NCBI GenBank assembly: GCA_911728455.2
Contig: OU452223.1
Location: forward strand, 12,875,923 to 12,939,922
Length of the DNA: 64,000 bases
From: Marthasterias glacialis
Taxonomy: Eukaryota > Echinodermata > Asteroidea > Forcipulatida > Asteriidae
Reading direction: 5' to 3'
Shown here: positions 62,632 to 64,000 of the stretch, in pieces
How positions within the stretch are numbered: position 1 is the first letter of the stretch
How the letters are laid out: every line of letters begins with the position of its first letter
Translations under genes and position numbers: made by a program
Notes under the pieces: generated by a model
What the model was told of the DNA's origin: nothing
Databases searched by the model: none
What the model saw: the letters and a program-made list of their open reading frames with translations, nothing else

Positions 62632-64000
62632 CTGTTATCAATAGAAGAACAGTTTCAAAGAAATTGTTTACTGTGTTCACGCAAATCTCAATCGAAAATG
62701 TTGCCTTACAAACTCATGGTGAAAGGTACTTATACATTTGGTGCCTGATATATGGCATTGTGTGTGTCCCCCCCCCCCCCCATTTCCTATTGTGTTTTCA
62801 TGGTGTTCTGGGTATCACAGGAATTCTTCAAAGGATTTTTCCGGGGGGGGGGGGTACTTCTGTACAAGACAGGAAGAGTGTGTTAAAGTATATTATTTAA
62901 TAAAAAAAAATTACATTTCTTTTGTTTTATGTTTTTTTTCTTTTTTTAGAGGGGTGGGGGGGGGGGTGACTCCCTCTGCCACATATCGGGCATGGTATAA
63001 ACTCGTACATAACACATGTAAATTGGCTTGGCTACAACTGTAGGTCGGATAATGTTAACCCTTTACAGATCACAGCTGCCTCAGGAAGCTTGCCGTTATA
63101 ATTTGTGCGTGTGCCAGCCAGCTGGAGAGGAGTGCCCTCCAGACAGAAACCTTGTTTCTTTTAGGCAATCCGTCAGGCTCTAGCTGCTTCAACTCTTTCC
63201 TTTTGTCGATGTTATGTTTGGTATTTTCTACGTACTTGTACTTTTACACTTGCCTGAGTAATTACATAAATACAAATATATCGAAATGAACTCGGCAGTT
63301 GAAAGATTTGACCTATTTCCACTCAACCAAAGAGGTCAAGGTAAAGGTCGTGTCCTGAATTGACATTTTCAAATGTTTACTATAGTATCTTCATTTCTCA
63401 AACAAAAACACATTCCTGTTACATATTACTTCTGACACTTTTTACTTAAAAACTGAGTTAAAAAAAACCAACAATATTTGGAGTGTCTGGGCATGTGGTG
63501 ACGATTATACAGAAATAGATGGTCTGTAGAGAGTTAATCAAGTATTCGATTCAGGTCGAACATCCATACTCATGAAGAAACATTCAAAAACTCATGGTTT
63601 AGAACTCAAAGATTTGGGTATTTTCAGTATTCGTCCTCAGAAAAAAAACACACTCAAAAGCAACTTCAAAGATGCCAGGTCGGATTTTTTGCCATTTGAC
63701 ACAAAATTGAAATAGCCATTTTTATAGATTCAAGAATGTTATAAGCTTTCAGTTAAGGTATTGTACACAAAAATAATCTGCCAATAATTAGTGGTAGTTA
63801 ATTAAAAACTGAACATAAATTATTGTTGGGAGACTGACATTATCTCTGGACCATCAGCCATATACAAACGATTTTGCATGTTACATGCATTTTGTGTACT
63901 GTCCATGGCATATGCAAAAGTTTTTGTACGTTTTTTTGTTTTGAATTGTTTGCATCATCTATCAAAATTCGTTCAGAGAAAAAAATTCTCAAAAAAAAAA
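62632..64000. other. Intron of the MICAL-like gene (minus strand)
   Basis: No further bMERB, LIM or CH exon could be recognised. The sequence ends in an A-rich run at the window edge. Confidence 0.45.
62768..62968. repeat. Cluster of C and G homopolymer runs
   Basis: A C run at about 62,769-62,780, a G run at about 62,842-62,853 and a G-rich run at about 62,951-62,967, in the intron upstream of the 62,517 exon. The sense strand of the MICAL-like transcript would carry the complements. Confidence 0.8.

Noticed and set aside
63060..63250. Minus-strand open segment with DKRKELKQLEPDGLP and WRALLSSWLAHAQ
   Set aside because: No family recognised and no clear splice sites in phase with the 62,517 exon; possibly a dispersed repeat fragment.
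1..64000. CRISPR arrays, operons, prophage or riboswitches
   Set aside because: No regularly spaced direct repeats, no bacterial gene spacing and no ribosome-binding-site pattern; the split genes and repeat content are eukaryotic.

Overview
The window looks like a piece of an animal nuclear genome, most likely an echinoderm and perhaps a sea star. Evidence: AT-rich sequence dominated by intergenic and intronic DNA, many short inverted-repeat transposons (MITEs), tRNA-derived SINEs, a decayed non-LTR retrotransposon end, split genes with GT-AG junctions, and two achaete-scute bHLH genes, one closely resembling deuterostome ASCL1. The species assignment is inference. No bacterial, viral or organellar gene block and no CRISPR array is visible.

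Layout. From 1 to 18 kb there is no supportable gene, only MITEs, one SINE and simple repeats. At 18,995-19,525 (minus) lies a complete ASCL1-type proneural factor, with a TATA-like box and a POU octamer upstream and a splice donor just after the stop. At 24,347-26,320 (minus) lies a 657-codon uninterrupted ORF for an unrecognised basic, serine-rich protein with coiled-coil ends. At 34,034-34,621 (plus) lies a second, divergent achaete-scute gene, so two AS-C family genes sit about 14.5 kb apart with their 5' ends facing each other and the coiled-coil gene between them. From 35 to 55 kb I see mostly repeats, some GC-rich islands, a stretch at 48.7-49.3 kb with three identical CAGGTGAT octamers (possible enhancer), and one unconfirmed in-frame exon candidate at 50.7-51.0 kb (minus). 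From 55 to 64 kb lies the 3' end of a minus-strand gene: two spliced exons encode the C-terminal part of a bMERB (Rab-binding) domain of MICAL/MICAL-like type, with a probable 3.1 kb 3' UTR. The rest of that gene is beyond the right edge.

How the genes relate. The two bHLH genes are expected to be E-box-binding regulators of neural or sensory fate and plausibly share regulatory DNA. The coiled-coil gene and the MICAL-type gene have no evident functional link to them; the arrangement is a synteny observation. Most of the remaining sequence is explained by at least eight families of inverted-repeat elements, several with two or three copies in this window.
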